Of a stretch of DNA of 64,000 nt, positions 10,172-19,196 are shown piece after piece. The notes under the pieces are model-generated. The model saw only the letters and a list, made by a program, of their open reading frames with translations. It did not search any database and was not told the DNA's origin. The stretch comes from Choristoneura fumiferana. Taxonomy: Eukaryota; Arthropoda; Insecta; Lepidoptera; Tortricidae. Location of the stretch: assembly GCF_025370935.1 (NCBI RefSeq), contig NC_133482.1:16702852-16766851 (forward strand), written 5' to 3'. Within the stretch, counting starts at the first letter, position 1; each line of letters starts with the position of its first letter. The translations under genes were made by a program, and so were the position numbers.

Positions 10172-10360
10172 ATTGGTATGTAGCTGAAACCTTTTTTGAT
10201 CTCACAGGAACCATATATTATTTCGGGATTAAAAGTAGCCTATATGTTAATCCAGGATATATTTTACCTGTATGCCAAATTTCATTCCATGTAAATCCGT
10301 TCAGTTGTTTTCGCGTGAAAGAGTAACAAACATCCATTCAAACTTTCACGTTTGTTATAT
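10172..10360 (+). repeat. Retroposon fragment (CGTGAAAGAGTAACAAAC family)
   Basis: Includes TTTCGGGATTAAAAGTAGCC, CATGTAAATCCGTTCAGTTG and CGCGTGAAAGAGTAACAAAC, ending ACTTTCACGTTTGTTATATT. A MITE lies immediately after it at 10364. Confidence 0.65.
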
Positions 10361-10363
10361 TAA

Positions 10364-10504
10364 GGGGCTGTTTCACCATCCATTGATTAGTGTTAACTGG
10401 CGGTTAGGTGTGACGCCGTCTCTATTTGTTTTGTTCGAATAGACGGAGACGGCATCACATTTAACCGTCGGTTAACGCTAATCAATGGATCGTGAAACAG
10501 CCCC
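10364..10504. mobile_element. Hairpin MITE A, copy 1 (GGGGCTGTTTCACC)
   Basis: The left GGGGCTGTTTCACCATCC and the right CGTGAAACAGCCCC are inverted; the pairing continues through CATTGATTAGTGTTAAC and TTAACGCTAATCAATGG, leaving only a short loop. It is flanked by TTAA on the left and TAAG on the right, so a TTAA target is possible (TTAA is the piggyBac target). No coding capacity. Copies at 11491 and 59953. Confidence 0.85.
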
Positions 10505-10758
10505 TAAGTAAGACAAGATAGTTTTAGTCTAGGAAAATTTTGTAGATCCCACGGGATAGAGGTAAATGGACGCTTTATAGACTAGGTCGCAGGTAAGTAA
10601 TCATTTGCGGGTAACAATTTAATGGGCGGGAGGAAATATAAGCCCAAGTTATTTTAATCTGAAAAAGGGATGCTTTTTTTTTTCAAGTTGCACCCTTGCG
10701 AAGCCGGGGTGGATGGCTAGTTTAGATATAAACCATTCTCAAACATGACACAAACGTT
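10505..10758. other. Retroposon debris
   Basis: Holds AGATCCCACGGGATAGAGG-type and GCGAAGCCGGGGTGGATGGC words that belong to lepidopteran retroposon ends, too decayed to place. Confidence 0.35.
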
Positions 10759-10767
10759 AAACTTGTC

Positions 10768-10828
10768 TTAAATATAATGACCCGTATAACTCACGTCTTA
10801 AATCGAGTTTAGCTCGACATGTTTAGTC
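10768..10828. mobile_element. Foldback retroposon, single-arm copy
   Basis: A 61-bp arm of the family seen at 18358, 27797 and 57466 (AACTCACGTCTTAAATCGAG then TTTAGCTCGACATGTTT). It is bounded by a perfect 9-bp direct repeat AAACTTGTC at 10759-10767 and 10829-10837. If read as a minus-strand insertion it is a 5'-truncated copy. Confidence 0.65.
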
Positions 10829-10841
10829 AAACTTGTCATAC

Positions 10842-11022
10842 AAACTTTGCGACACTAGCGCCAACTAGCCTGTCACATAGAAAAGTTTTTGTTTTTGAAA
10901 GTTTTTGAGAAGAAAACCAAGCTGCAAGTTTGCTGGCGCACAGTTCAAGGTTGGCTTCCCTTCGAGCTCTCCTTGATGAGGAACCATGGATTGGTATGAA
11001 ACGGGTAAACACAAACAAGAAG
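10842..11022. other. Unclassified spacer
   Basis: No recognised repeat. The minus ORF 10836-11018 has no domain. Confidence 0.35.
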
Positions 11023-11286
11023 CCGTGGTGGCCTAGTGGTTTGACCTATCGCCTCTCAAGCAATGTTTCGTGAGTGCAAACCCCGGCCCGCACCTCTTTC
11101 AAAATTCATGTGCGAAATTACATTTGAAATGATCACGAGCATTATGGTGAAGGAAAACATCGCGAGGAAACCTGCACACACCTGTGAAGTAATTCAATGG
11201 TATTTGTGAAGTTCCCAATCCGCACTGGGCCCGCGTGGGAACTGCGGCCCAAGCCCTCTTATTCGAGAGGAGGCCAGTGCCCAGCT
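11023..11286 (+). repeat. tRNA-derived SINE (family A), 3'-truncated
   Basis: The tRNA-like head is clear: GCCGTGGTGGCCTAGTGG (A box) and GTGCAAACCCCGGCC (B box). The body continues to GAGAGGAGGCCAGTGCCCAG, where it stops abruptly and another retroposon begins at 11287. Confidence 0.85.
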
Positions 11287-11490
11287 TTTGCCCCGCGGCT
11301 TCGAATTCGGGTATCGCGCGCTGTTCCCTCGGGAACTGTGCATTTATCCGGGATAAAAAGTAGCCCATATTACTCTCTGGCTCATAAACTATCTCTATGC
11401 CAAAAATCACGTCGATCCGTCGCTCCGTTTTGGTGTGAAAGACGGACAAACATATACAGACACACACACTTTCACATTTTATAATATTAA
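11287..11490 (+). repeat. Retroposon fragment (same family as 10172)
   Basis: Starts TTGCCCCGCGGCTTCG, then ATCCGGGATAAAAAGTAGCC, CACGTCGATCCGTCGCTCCG, GTGAAAGACGGACAAACATA, and ends ACTTTCACATTTTATAATAT. As at 10172, a MITE A copy follows directly. Confidence 0.7.
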
Positions 11491-11620
11491 GGGGCTATTT
11501 CACCATCCATTGATTAGTGTTAACTGTGATACCGTCTCCGTCTATTCGAACAAAACAAATAGAGACGGCATCACACCTAACCGCCAGTTAACACTAATCA
11601 ATGGATGGTGAAACAGCCCC
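11491..11620. mobile_element. Hairpin MITE A, copy 2
   Basis: Left GGGGCTATTTCACCATCC, right GGTGAAACAGCCCC, with near-complete palindromic pairing. Flanks TTAA and TTAG. Shorter than copy 1 because one arm has lost a segment. Confidence 0.85.
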
Positions 11621-11904
11621 TTAGTAGGTATGGATATTTTGTGTCGCGTTTAACTCATTATTGATTAATGTTATATTGATTGGTTTCAAATTGTGTAATA
11701 TACTTAAATTAAACTGATTTCTTAGACAAAAAAGCCGTGTTTATGTGATTACGAGCTAGAAACACGCACCTATATAATTAATTCCCGGCTTACAGCCCGC
11801 ATTACACGAATGTGGAACGCCGTCGTCAAATTGGACGAGGTGTATGGACGGCCGAGACAGCGCACCATACCAAACCTGCTTACTTACTTACTTACTTGTT
11901 AAGC
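11621..11904. other. Spacer with a TTAC repeat
   Basis: AT-rich sequence. A small (TTAC)n run at about 11880-11896 precedes the LINE fragment. Confidence 0.4.
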
Positions 11905-12476
11905 AATTATTTGCCGTTCATACTCACCACACAAATGCATTCCGTGGAAGTTTTAAATACGTCGCATCCAAAATCTGGAACAATCTCCCGCCCCCACTGC
12001 GCTCTACTGCGCTCTCTATTGCTAGTTTTAAGCTAAAATTAAAGGATCATATGCTAAAGCGTCAGTTAATTGGCGATATTGTAATTGTATAGTATCACCA
12101 TGTATCATGTAAACATTTAGAAATAAGTGAAATACCTATATAAAGAAGTAGAAATAATTCCACTGTCAAATAATGAGATACATAACATGTACAAAGGCTA
12201 ACTTATCCCTTTGCAGAATCTCCGTCAGACGACCATAATGTACAACATATATGTATAACATATTTTCAAGGTGTTAAATAGGCATGCACCATTTTTCTCT
12301 TTTTTTTTTCCTCTCTATTTGGCTGCAGCTGAAAACCAGCGCTGTGGTTCCGTACCTCAGCATTGCTGAGCTGCCAGCCCTTTCGGCTAGCTTTAAGTTG
12401 ACCTTAATTAAACATTAAGTTATATGTACCAGATGTATGCTACCTACAAGTTTGCCGAATAAACTTTTTCTTTACT
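11905..12476 (+). mobile_element. LINE ORF2 C-terminus plus 3' UTR
   Basis: The frame 11844-12092 carries a stretch reading SKIWNNLPPPLRS followed by SIASFKLKLKDHML. The motif W-N-x-L-P followed by S-F-K is the usual C-terminal end of CR1-like non-LTR ORF2 proteins. It is followed by a UTR with GGCTGCAGCTGAAAACCAGC and GCTGAGCTGCCAGCCCTTTC, ending GAATAAACTTTTTCTTTAC. Everything upstream of the C-terminus is absent, as in 5'-truncated insertions. Confidence 0.7.
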
Positions 12477-12501
12477 ATAAAGTGTATAAAAGCTTACGAT
12501 A

Positions 12502-12860
12502 AAGATTGCACATCGGTCTTTGGAAAAAGACAACTGGCTGTTCACGACGATTTCCGAACACTGGCGATCAATCATCGTATTTATTGAGTGACGTTTTTAT
12601 CCAATAAATACTGCACCATTTTGGACTTAATTAGTTTACGTCATGTAAACTATCTATTAGAAAGCTGTTGCAAAAGATAGTTCCCTCTTTTTCCTAAAGA
12701 TGCCATCGGACAATTTAAAGTTTTGGGGGGTTATTTTCATCTAAATGCATCCATACTCTATTGCACCTGTACAACGACTGACAAACGTCCCAATATGTGA
12801 CAACGCTCTACGAAGCCGAAATTAGCCGAGTCTCTTTCCAAAAAACTGATGTGCAATCTT
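12502..12860. mobile_element. Non-autonomous TIR element with TA target duplication
   Basis: Ends AAGATTGCACATCGGTCTTT and AAAAACTGATGTGCAATCTT are inverted repeats of about 30 bp. TA lies on each side (12500-12501, 12861-12862). 359 bp, no ORF. The TA duplication fits the Tc1/mariner group. Confidence 0.75.
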
Positions 12861-13421
12861 TATAATAACCGGGTTGGGTGACGGCACCAATCATGGACAT
12901 GTTAAGCACAGTAGTATCCAAAAATGAACTTTACCAGTTATGATCATACTGTAAATAGATTTTTTTTCCAGAAAATAACCCTATTATACTTGCTAACTTT
13001 GTTATCTGTGTGTATCGCGTGTTATTTACTCCCTGCGCCCTTTTATTAGCTGTAGAGAAATACCTTTCCAAAGGTCAACATGTTACACTGAGCTCTGTTA
13101 TTTGTTCCTATGCTACCTGAATTAGTATTACGCTTGCATGATCTTTTGGAAGAAACCAGGATTTTAGGATTCTCTAACTACGGTATGTTTCTCTGCCACA
13201 GTCAGTTGGTCTGAATCTCTTAAGTGCCTGATAAGTTCTGTTGAAATCTGGTAACGAAATTTCATGACTAATAAAAAGTAAATGTGTAGGTACCTAACCT
13301 AACTTTGGACTGAGATATGTACTCGTATAAATTTGAAGTAACATGAAAAATTTGAAAGTAAAAAAAATACAAAAAATGGTATCGCGTTTTTAACTCTCCA
13401 AATTAATTTTCTAAGTTATTA
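12861..13421. other. No features seen
   Basis: AT-rich sequence. Confidence 0.4.
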
Positions 13422-13585
13422 TACAATACAATACAATAACTCTTTATTGCACACCAATACAGTAAACAGTACAGAAAACACAAGTATATACATAGAGATT
13501 TTTTAATGTAAGCAATAGGCGGCCTTATCGCTTCAAAGCGATCTCTTCCAGGCAACCTTTACAATGAACAGAAATAACATTTTAG
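13422..13585 (-). repeat. LINE 3' UTR with (ATTGT)n tail, minus strand
   Basis: Starts with ACAATACAATACAATAAC, the complement of an ATTGT tail, then CTCTTTATTGCACACCAATA and GGCGGCCTTATCGCTTCAAA. The complement of TTTATT gives an AATAAA signal close to the tail. Confidence 0.7.
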
Positions 13586-13828
13586 CAGGCTATTATTTAT
13601 CGTTACAACGATTTTACTTTTGAAAAAGAACCCGCAAAGAGTTTGAAACGCATTCCCATTTTTAACTTATGACGGTTTGATTTTTGTGACACATAAAAGG
13701 TGTCTTGTGATTAATATAGTCATTCCATGGACGCGGTGTACACTTTGAACACGAATAACGGACACATTGTCAACCACAATAAAAAATCCCCCAAAAAAAA
13801 ACTAATTACAAACTTCACTTCATTACCA
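13586..13828. other. No features seen
   Basis: AT-rich sequence. Confidence 0.4.
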
Positions 13829-13948
13829 TATCATCATCAGCCGGAAGACTTCCACTGCTGAAGAAAGACCTCCCCCTTAGAATGCCACAATGAACGACAA
13901 CTCTCTTGCATCCACCGTTATCCCGCAACTCTTACGATGTCTTCAGTC
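13829..13948 (-). repeat. LINE 3' end interrupted by a MITE, part 1
   Basis: ATCATCATCAGCCGGAAGAC, then GACCTCCCCCTTAGAATG and CTTGCATCCACCG: a Jockey-like 3' end on the minus strand. It breaks at the MITE at 13949 and its continuation (GTGGGAGGCCTGCC) appears after 14660. Confidence 0.7.
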
Positions 13949-14660
13949 AAGCCGGGTCCAGACGAGTGTAACGTGTAATGTAATCTATCGTGTAATGTAA
14001 CACGAATTCTACGTGTGGGCGTCACTACGAGCATTACATGTAACGCTCGCGCGGCGCTCGGTGTTGATCCATCGGCTGTCGGTTTTTCGCGCGAACACAA
14101 AGGCGCTCGCAGTGCTCGTGCTTGTTTGGCTCGTGCGCCGTCCACACTGTTGACGCTAAATTACACGTAATGTTACATTACACGTTACACTCAATCAATC
14201 AATCAATCAATCATTTATTTGCGATAAAAACATACTTAAATGCATGCAAATACAGTTTTAGATGAGGCACAGAACATTATTTTATATTACGAATGAAATT
14301 AGAAAATAACTTTCAAATACAATGTCAAAGATAGAAAACATTAATAAATTCAATTCAATTACATTAAAATAACAATAAAGTCAAATTAAATAAAAGGAAG
14401 AAGGAATTAATAAAATTGAATTAGAGATGCATTTTTGTGTTGAAAAGTAATCTAGAATAAATGAATAAATAAAATGAGCATTTGAATGAAAATTAAATAC
14501 GGAAATGTCAAACGGAATACATGATAAACAAATAAAATTTGATATGCTGTAGATAGTTTAATCTAACGCATTAGCATAGTATTCTTTAATAGAGTAATAG
14601 GGTCTAGTCATAAAATAGTCTTTTAGTTTTCGTTCAAATGTTCTCGTCTGGACCCGGCTT
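13949..14660. mobile_element. Hairpin MITE F, itself split by an insertion
   Basis: The left end AAGCCGGGTCCAGACGAGTG is matched by the right end CTCGTCTGGACCCGGCTT. Inside, GTAACGTGTAATGTAAT pairs with ATTACACGTTACAC. The right arm is interrupted after 14192 and resumes near 14643. The intact MITE would be about 260 bp. The centre is GC-rich and accounts for the minus ORF 13918-14145. Confidence 0.8.
14193..14642 (-). mobile_element. Retroposon 3' end inserted in MITE F
   Basis: Begins with (AATC)n, the complement of a GATT tail, then ATTTATTTGCGATAAAAACA. About 450 bp of AT-rich sequence with no ORF. It lies wholly within one arm of the MITE, so it is younger than the MITE. The target duplication is not clean. 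Confidence 0.7.
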
Positions 14661-14693
14661 CACGTGGGAGGCCTGCCAACATTTCAGTTCATT
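14661..14693 (-). repeat. LINE 3' end interrupted by a MITE, part 2
   Basis: CACGTGGGAGGCCTGCCAAC continues the LINE sequence broken at 13948. Confidence 0.55.
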
Positions 14694-14704
14694 AACCTCT
14701 GATT

Positions 14705-14848
14705 TAACCTCTAACATAAACGATTGCTCCCACTCTGCCAGACATCGGGCTACTTGGCGACGCGTCGCGAGAGCAGCAGTGGCCCAGGAATCGATCGACC
14801 GAAGCATGACCACGACCACTCTGTCAAGAGTGAACGACTAAGAAGAAG
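14705..14848 (+). mobile_element. LINE 3' fragment with 11-bp target duplication
   Basis: Includes CGATTGCTCCCACTCTGCC, GCGACGCGTCGCGAGAGC and ends ACGACTAAGAAGAAG. AACCTCTGATT flanks it at 14694-14704 and 14849-14859, showing a separate insertion next to the nested cluster. Confidence 0.7.
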
Positions 14849-14949
14849 AACCTCTGATTAATTTAGATTTTTCCAAGCTTTTATTTGCCCTGTTCGTTTT
14901 TTTATTTAGGTCAAATCTTGCAAGTTAAATTTGACCCACTACCAGTATG

Positions 14950-15125
14950 ATTGGTTTTTTGTAGTCTTTTTGTATTTTTTATTTCAACACCAAATTTGTT
15001 ACTTTAACAGTGATCCCGTAAAACCATAGGTATCGAAAATACAAACTGAGACATGGATGCACAGAAAAACCAGAAAAAAAACCAGCGCTGGGTATCGAAC
15101 CCAGGTCCTCAGCATTCCGTCCGTC
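14950..15125 (-). repeat. SINE family C, minus strand
   Basis: GATTGGTTTTTTGTAGTCTT at the left, CAAACTGAGACATGGATGC in the middle, and the B-box complement GGTATCGAACCCAGGTCCTC at the right. The A-box side is lost after 15125. Confidence 0.75.
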
Positions 15126-15382
15126 AGTCTAAACTTATGTAAATCTGGTGACAATAGAATAATCTGATAGTGACACCCTGGTAGTCCGGCCAGGATCGTC
15201 TCCACAGGACGGAACTCTTCAACGGTGAATGGTATCGACTTGAAATTTGGTATTCAAATATAGTTTGGGCGACAATACAAGAACAGTCAACAAAAAGTAC
15301 AGCCAGCAAAAAAGCTTGTATTAAAAATGTTTTTTTACCAAAATTTATTTATACGATTGAAACTAAACGTTTACCAATAATT
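15126..15382. other. Unclassified
   Basis: GGCCAGGATCGTCTCCACAG and CAATACAAGAACAGTCAACA occur here. The latter is close to sequence near 43720 and 54770 (GACAATACACGCACAGTCAA), so a shared dispersed repeat is likely. Confidence 0.35.
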
Positions 15383-15485
15383 CAGGCTGCGTTCAGACAC
15401 GGCGGGAATCGCGCGGTTTTAGCGCACCGTCTCTTTACGGTGAGCTTAAAACCGTGCGATTCCCGCCATGTCTAAACCCAGCCTT
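15383..15485. mobile_element. Hairpin MITE D
   Basis: The left arm AGGCTGCGTTCAGACACGGC with GGGAATCGCGCGGTTTTA pairs with the right arm AAAACCGTGCGATTCCCGCC and ATGTCTAAACCCAGCCTTA, around a GCACCGT / ACGGTG loop. About 100 bp, nearly all stem. Confidence 0.8.
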
Positions 15486-15770
15486 AGTGTAGAAGATTGT
15501 AAGTAACCATCTCCCAATATCCAGAGACGTCTGGAAATACTTATCTAGAAACAACAATTCCGTTCCCGACGTCAAACGAAACTATTTGTCGGACGACAAA
15601 CGCCGATAATAACGGAATCCTAATCGGACTCGTTCGGTAATAGCCGCCGAGAGATATTTGCAATACAAAGCAAACGATAATCCGGAGGAGAATCGATTAG
15701 CCGATATTCAACGATATTAATGATTGGTGAGCAAGCGGCAAGAGGGAAGCGGATAGAGACGTTATGTAGC
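15486..15770. other. No features seen
   Basis: Mixed composition, no recognised repeat. Confidence 0.35.
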
Positions 15771-16034
15771 CTATTTTTGTCCCACTGCTGGCCACGGGCC
15801 TCCTCTCAGAATGAGAGGGCTTGGGCCGTAGTTCTCACGCGGGCCCAGTGCGGATTGGGAACTTCACAGGTGTGTGCAGGTTTTCTCGCGATATTTTCCT
15901 TCACAGTAAAGCTCGTGGTAAATTTCAAATATTATTTCTCACATTAAATTCGAAAAACTCAGAGGTGCGGGCCGGGGCTTGAACCCACGAACCCTGCTAG
16001 AGAGGCGATAGGTCAAACCACTAGGCCACCACGG
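15771..16034 (-). repeat. SINE family A, minus strand
   Basis: From GTCCCACTGCTGGCCACGG to AACCACTAGGCCACCACGG, with the B-box complement GGGGCTTGAACCCACG. The GAT tail is lost. Some inner sequence (the block with the CACCATTGAATTGC motif) is deleted. Confidence 0.8.
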
Positions 16035-16392
16035 CATTTATGTAAGTATGTTTGTCTATTTATTTATTACTAGAGTTTACCCGCGGCTTTGCACGAGTAA
16101 ACTATTCGATCTAGTAAGTTTGTGTGTGTGCGTGCGTGTATGTGTATGTTGTGTGCGTGTGAGTGTGCCTGCCGCTGCAGACTTTCATAACTTTAATTCG
16201 TATCGATGATACCTACTCTTTATTTTAGTCGAATGGAAAACTTCCAAGCTGATATTTATATTAGAAAAAAATATTCTATGATTTCCGAGCAGAAATAGTT
16301 ATTGTTTTCTTTTATCATCATCATCATCATATCGGACGTCTATCGTTGGTCATAAATCTGATTCTCAAAAATTCTGTCCGTTGTCCTTTTTC
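16035..16392. other. GT-rich simple sequence and short retroposon start
   Basis: TTTACCCGCGGCTTTGCACG at about 16076 is the 5' word of the 10172/11287 family. It is followed by an impure GTGT/GCGT tract (16118-16165). Confidence 0.45.
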
Positions 16393-16610
16393 AAGAGTTA
16401 AGCCAGGGATAAACTAGGGGGCAAATGTCCTGCGACATGTGTAGCCAGCGACGTCGGGGTGAAGTGGCGCGGCCTTGTCGGACTTCGCTTGACATGTCTG
16501 GGAACGTCACGCGACACGTGTAGCTAACGAAGTCGGGTGTCGCCAGATATGTCAGGCGAATTCAACCGGCTTCGCTGGACTTGTCACTGGCGCATGTCGT
16601 GAGACAGTGA
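16393..16610. repeat. GC-rich imperfect tandem repeat
   Basis: GCGACATGTGTAGCCAGCGA (about 16433) recurs as GCGACACGTGTAGCTAACGA (about 16510). GACTTCGCTTGACATGTC recurs as GGCTTCGCTGGACTTGTC. These imperfect repeats, 60-80 bp apart, suggest a decayed hairpin or tandem element. Confidence 0.45.
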
Positions 16611-16616
16611 TTCTTT

Positions 16617-16890
16617 TTTTTTGGACTGGGGAAAATCCTTTCTGGATTCTACCGGCCCGGGGAGGTTGGTGGGTATGTGGGATTCTGGCCCCGGAAGGAG
16701 GCGGTGTACCCACTAAAACCCAGGGGTGTTCCTCTTCATTGCCGTTTTGCAGCCGGACTCTGGGAACTGTGCATCCATGGTCCGGCAGCACGGCGGTCGT
16801 CCAGTGTCAGACCCGGCTCCAGGAGATTTAACTGACTCCTGTCTCCACCACTGTAGGCGCGCCGGAACATGGCATTTTCCCCTATTGTAT
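16617..16890 (-). repeat. GC-rich retroposon fragment
   Basis: The minus strand reads a LINE-UTR-like sequence with CCTGGAGCCGGGTCTGACAC and CCATGGATGCACAGTTCCC. Overlapping ORFs on both strands (16552-16957) reflect high GC, not genes. The class is uncertain. Confidence 0.4.
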
Positions 16891-16944
16891 CCCTTGCTTT
16901 ACTATCACTAGCTACATCTGTGGATATTTTTGTCTGAATTTTTT

Positions 16945-17165
16945 TTTTTTTATTCAACTAGATGGCAAATGAGCATGGGTCTCCTGATGGTAAGAGATCA
17001 CCAACCTAGAGGCCTAATATGGGATACCTCAAGTGCCAGTAATTTCACCGGCTGTCTTACTCTCCACACCGAAACACAACAGTGCAAGCACTGCTGCTTC
17101 ACGGCAGCATTGGCGAGCAAGATGGTGGTAGTACTCGTAATCCGGGCGGACCTGAGGTCCTAATA
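16945..17165 (+). repeat. GGTCCTACCACC-family repeat, plus, internally deleted
   Basis: TTTATTCAACTAGATGGCAA and GGGTCTCCTGATGGTAAGAG at the start, TTTCACCGGCTGTCTTACTC in the middle, then CGGGCGGACCTGAGGTCC. The segment with the CAACACCAGGGG motif is missing compared with 8815. Confidence 0.75.
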
Positions 17166-17496
17166 AATGAATTATTATTATTATATATTATGTAATTTCT
17201 AAGTATTTCCTTCTGGAACATTATCCCTTTGAAATTGGACCATCGCTTAATTAAACCACTAATCGTTGACGATATTAAATGCACGAGTAATCCCCCTTTT
17301 GGGTGTATTGGCGTCAGGACCAATCAGAGGAAATTCGATGAGTTTCATGAAATTATGCTTTTGGGATAGCAATTTGGAAATTGGGTGGGTTGGCTTGTTT
17401 TATGGATAACAGAAAGAAATAATTGACAGAGTTAGAGAGAAGCGCAAGAGAGACATCTTTGCCCAAGCGAAGCATTTTTGCCCAAGCTAAAACGAT
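17166..17496. other. No features seen
   Basis: AT-rich sequence with a short (TAT)n patch. Confidence 0.35.
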
Positions 17497-17640
17497 TGGT
17501 TTTTTGGAGTCTTTTTCTGGTTTTTCTGCGCATCCATGTCTCAGTTTGTATTTTCGATATGCTTTCACGGGATACCAGTAAAAGTAACAAATTTGGAGTT
17601 GAAATAAAAACACAAAAATACTCCAAAAAACCAATCATAA
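17497..17640 (+). repeat. SINE family C tail in foldback form
   Basis: GATTGGTTTTTTGGAGTCTT at the left is the inverse of ACTCCAAAAAACCAATCAT at the right, with the normal tail sequence (TCTCAGTTTGTATTTTCGA) between. The left inverted piece is not expected in an ordinary SINE copy. Confidence 0.6.
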
Positions 17641-17649
17641 TTTGATAGC

Positions 17650-17935
17650 TTAGTAGCGACATCTCTTGTCTGGGTGAGCGGTTAGTTCCGAAAGAGTGTG
17701 AAGTCTGTCGACGAAACATAGATGTCGCTAGTACTGCTGCTTAAGTAGCATAGTAGAAATAAGCAACCTGAGATATGTAGGTATGCATAGGAAAAATTTG
17801 TGTCTAGATTCCTGTCCAGCAGTGGTGTAGGGGTTATAGCACGTAGCACGGATTGCTGAGGACCTGGGTTCGATTACTAGTGCTGGTCTCTTTTTCTGGT
17901 TTTTCTGTGTCTCAGTTTGTATTTTCGACAAGCTA
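17650..17935 (+). repeat. SINE family C, plus strand, with tRNA-like head
   Basis: The head at about 17818-17885 contains AGTGGTGTAGGGGTTATAGC (A box) and GACCTGGGTTCGATTAC (B box). It is followed by TTTTTCTGGTTTTTCTGTG and CTCAGTTTGTATTTTCGAC. The upstream part (AGCGACATCTCTTGTCTGGG onward) matches the inverse of 10035-10150. Confidence 0.75.
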
Positions 17936-18057
17936 AAACGTTTTCAGCTTGGGAAAAATTCTTTCGTATTCCAGCTGTTGTCTTCTACAAGTTGCATTTA
18001 TCATCCAATTCCCATCATATTGCAATACTTATAAGGGATTGTTAAAACTACCTGTGA

Positions 18058-18150
18058 TACCCCTCCTGTTGCGGGTGTCCAAGGGCGGCGGTGATTGCTT
18101 CCCATCAGGAGACCCTCATTTTCGTTTGCCTTATACATTTATAAAAAAAA
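18058..18150 (-). repeat. Dispersed repeat fragment (GGCGGCGGTGATTGCTTCCC)
   Basis: GATACCCCTCCTGTTGCGGG, then GGGCGGCGGTGATTGCTTCC and ATCAGGAGACCCTCATT. It is the complement of the element at 24778 and a cousin of the 8815 family. Confidence 0.6.
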
Positions 18151-18288
18151 ACTGCAGCAGCAGCGCTCTCTATGGCTTACTACGAACTCTGGGGAGCACT
18201 GTAATGTGGAAGACAAATGAAAACTACCACATGATTTTCTTAAGCAAGTCAATATGCAGGTTCACAACTGATCCTCACCCACTTGCAA

Positions 18289-18335
18289 AATCATCATCAT
18301 TCCAGCCTATATACGTCCCACTGCTGGGCAAATCT
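18289..18335 (-). repeat. SINE family A tail fragment, minus
   Basis: ATCATCATTCCAGCCTATAT then CGTCCCACTGCTGGGCA only. Confidence 0.65.
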
Positions 18336-18357
18336 TACATTAATAATAGAAGCATTA

Positions 18358-18592
18358 AACGATATTGTAACGTATAACTCACGTCTTAAATCGAGTTTAG
18401 CTCGACATGTTTCGGGCTATTTCATATTTTGGCATGTTTTGTCGCGCGAGAAGAGTGTTGCGGAAGCGTGCTCCTGTGAAGAAGGGCTACGAAATAGCCC
18501 GAAACATGTCGAGTTTTACTCGATTTAAGACATGAGTTATCCGTTACAATATCATTTAATATGAGTTAGTCTCACGGTAGTTTCATGTTCAA
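18358..18592. mobile_element. Foldback retroposon with 13-bp direct repeats
   Basis: Long inverted arms (AACTCACGTCTTAAATCGAG with TTTCGGGCTATTTC; and GAAATAGCCCGAAACATGTC with CTCGATTTAAGACATGAGTT) enclose a unique centre with TTTGTCGCGCGAGAAGAG. Beyond the right arm is an unpaired extension, GAGTTAGTCTCACGGTAG then TTTCATGTTCAAA. A perfect 13-bp repeat AATAGAAGCATTA flanks the unit at 18345-18357 and 18593-18605. Confidence 0.75.
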
Positions 18593-18605
18593 AATAGAAG
18601 CATTA

Positions 18606-19196
18606 TTAGAAAAAGCTATTTTTTAAGACTTAAATCTTACTTAAATCTTACACCAATTACCTAACATATTTTGTGCATGTAAGACAGGATCAAAAGAAAC
18701 TTTTTTATCCGTTACAGTCATAATACTCTATAGCTGGAAAAGTACTCCGTTATTCCGTAGTCAAAACCTTTCATTGGCACGCAATCTTCATGATTTTTTT
18801 TCATCATCTCATTTTGACATGATTTAGATGCCTTGTTATGAGTTCCCTGAACGTTTTTTCTATTGTTACCCCCGCAATAACCATTCCCTCTTATTTATAG
18901 TTATTGTTTCGTACAAAAATACATTTCTTTTTTCATACAGGCAATCATTTGCATATTTACCTCTCAAGATGCGGGAACTTGCCCGCCGAGGTATTTTATA
19001 AAGCTAGATAGCATTCCAAATTATGAAGGAAATGCCTAAAATATAAAAAATAATGAAAGAAAAAAGGGGAATGGGAAAGCAAAGGATAGGGTACTTAAAA
19101 GTATTCTTAGAGAATTGATAAAATCAGAGGTTCTTAATTCATTACAAATTTGGCTGGATAATTATTTTTGGCAGTAAAAACTATAATTTTGAACAA
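18606..19196. other. No features seen
   Basis: AT-rich sequence. Confidence 0.4.

Noticed and set aside
11023..11110. tRNA-like A and B boxes in SINE heads (also 4289, 17818, 41640, 52700)
   Set aside because: They have promoter boxes in tRNA spacing, but each is fused to a SINE body and lacks a complete cloverleaf and acceptor stem. Not functional tRNA genes.
16552..16957. Several ORFs on both strands in a GC-rich patch
   Set aside because: Open frames in every direction are expected from the composition. The sequence looks like a retroposon UTR.
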